Shown: positions 5,590 through 6,127 of the stretch, in pieces
Layout: the number at the start of each line of letters is the position of its first letter
How positions within the stretch are numbered: the stretch's first letter is position 1
Source: DASQDT01 sp036380435
GTDB lineage: Bacteria; Acidobacteriota; Blastocatellia; Pyrinomonadales; Pyrinomonadaceae
Length of the DNA: 6,127 bases
Assembly: GCA_036380435.1 (NCBI GenBank)
Contig: DASVES010000098.1
Location: 1-6,127 of the forward strand
Reading direction: 5' to 3'
Position numbers and translations under genes: made by a program
The notes under the pieces: model-generated
Told to the model about the DNA's origin: nothing
Database searches by the model: none
The model's input: the letters and a program-made list of their open reading frames with translations, nothing else

Positions 5590-6127
5590 TCAGACCGACG
5601 CCGGCGCCGCCTTCGCGCCCTGCGCGGCCAGCGCGCTCTCGACCTCGTCGCGGGTGAAGTTGGCGCGCTCGACGCCGTAGTGCGTGGGCGAGAGCCGGCC
5701 CTCGATGGGGCGCCCGTGGCGCAGGTCGTCGTTGAGCCGGCGGACGAGTTCGGGGTTATCCACGGCCTCGCCCGCGCCCAGGCGTTCGGCAACGACGGGC
5801 GCGAGTTGGTCGTTGCCGGTGGCCTGAATGACGTGGAAGAGGCTGTAGAGGTAGTCCTCGACGGGGCCGCGCTCGAACTCCGTGCGCTCGCGGATGCCGC
5901 AGAAGCCGGCGGGCGTCGGGTAGAAGTCGAAATACTCGACGACCTTCAGTTCCAGTTGGCGCGTGAGGCCGGCGCGGCGCGCGAGGCGTTTGAGAGCGGC
6001 GCTGTTCTTCTGTACGAGGGGCACGCGCTTGACGCGGTCTTTCCACGTCACGGGCAGGCGGCTCGACCAGAGCGCCAGCGTGACGGTCGTCTCCGGCGGG
6101 TAGAACGGCAGGTGCGCGACGTAGGCG
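5590..6127 (-). CDS. Unrecognised protein, C-terminal part (truncated by window edge)
   Basis: The frame is open from the right edge to a TGA at 5590, giving the last 178 residues of a longer protein. A GTG at 6051 is not the likely start, because the 25 codons upstream (AYVAHLPFYPPETTVTLALW and so on) read as normal protein. Notable stretches are WKDRVKRVPLVQKN, VVEYFDFYPTPAGFCGIRERTEF, DYLYSLFHVIQATGND and SPTHYGVERANFTRDEVESAL. The protein is soluble in character, with no membrane segments in this part. I do not recognise the family. Its place upstream of a polysaccharide operon suggests, but does not show, a role in glycan metabolism. The Ala-rich C-terminus (AAQGAKAAPASV) looks like an ordinary low-complexity end. 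GC content is about 70 %, unlike the small genes that follow. Confidence 0.75.
   Translation of the reverse strand, partial: AYVAHLPFYPPETTVTLALWSSRLPVTWKDRVKRVPLVQKNSAALKRLARRAGLTRQLELKVVEYFDFYPTPAGFCGIRERTEFERGPVEDYLYSLFHVIQATGNDQLAPVVAERLGAGEAVDNPELVRRLNDDLRHGRPIEGRLSPTHYGVERANFTRDEVESALAAQGAKAAPASV

Noticed and set aside
5565..5792. 76-residue N-terminal extension of the small basic protein
   Set aside because: It overlaps the end of the upstream gene and consists of Arg/Ser/Thr-rich shadow sequence with a run of Arg; the coherent domain begins only near 5564.

Overview
This window is GC-rich bacterial DNA, roughly 65-70 % GC by eye. Every convincing gene is on the minus strand, so transcription runs from right to left. 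It looks like the interior of a surface-polysaccharide (exopolysaccharide, capsule or O-antigen-like) gene cluster. The organism cannot be fixed from the sequence. GC content, GTG starts and the mix of families would suit a high-GC Gram-negative-type bacterium such as an acidobacterium, but that is a weak inference.

Layout in order of transcription: (1) 6127-5590, the C-terminal part of an unrecognised gene cut by the window edge; (2) 5564-5325 and 5320-5081, two 79-residue proteins 4 bp apart, one basic and one acidic, in a stretch of visibly lower GC; (3) 4948-4106, an FkbM-family SAM-dependent methyltransferase with a clear ribosome binding site; (4) 4079-3006, a family-4-type glycosyltransferase; (5) 3009-2146, a left-handed beta-helix (hexapeptide) acyltransferase, joined to the glycosyltransferase by an ATGA stop/start overlap; (6) a 211-bp gap holding a near-perfect 24-bp palindrome; (7) 1934-480, a polytopic membrane protein that looks like a GT-C/GT39-type glycosyltransferase; (8) a 155-bp gap with a short direct repeat; (9) 324-1, the N-terminus of a second membrane protein homologous to the first, running off the left edge.

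Working model (inference): the glycosyltransferase adds a sugar to a lipid-linked glycan on the cytoplasmic side, the acyltransferase and the FkbM enzyme decorate it with acyl and methyl groups, and the two paralogous membrane proteins carry out lipid-linked sugar transfer or a related membrane step. The small-protein pair does not fit this pathway and is the most intriguing element: a compact, probably co-translated module of complementary charge, possibly an inserted accessory cassette. No RNA genes, CRISPR arrays or insertion sequences were seen.
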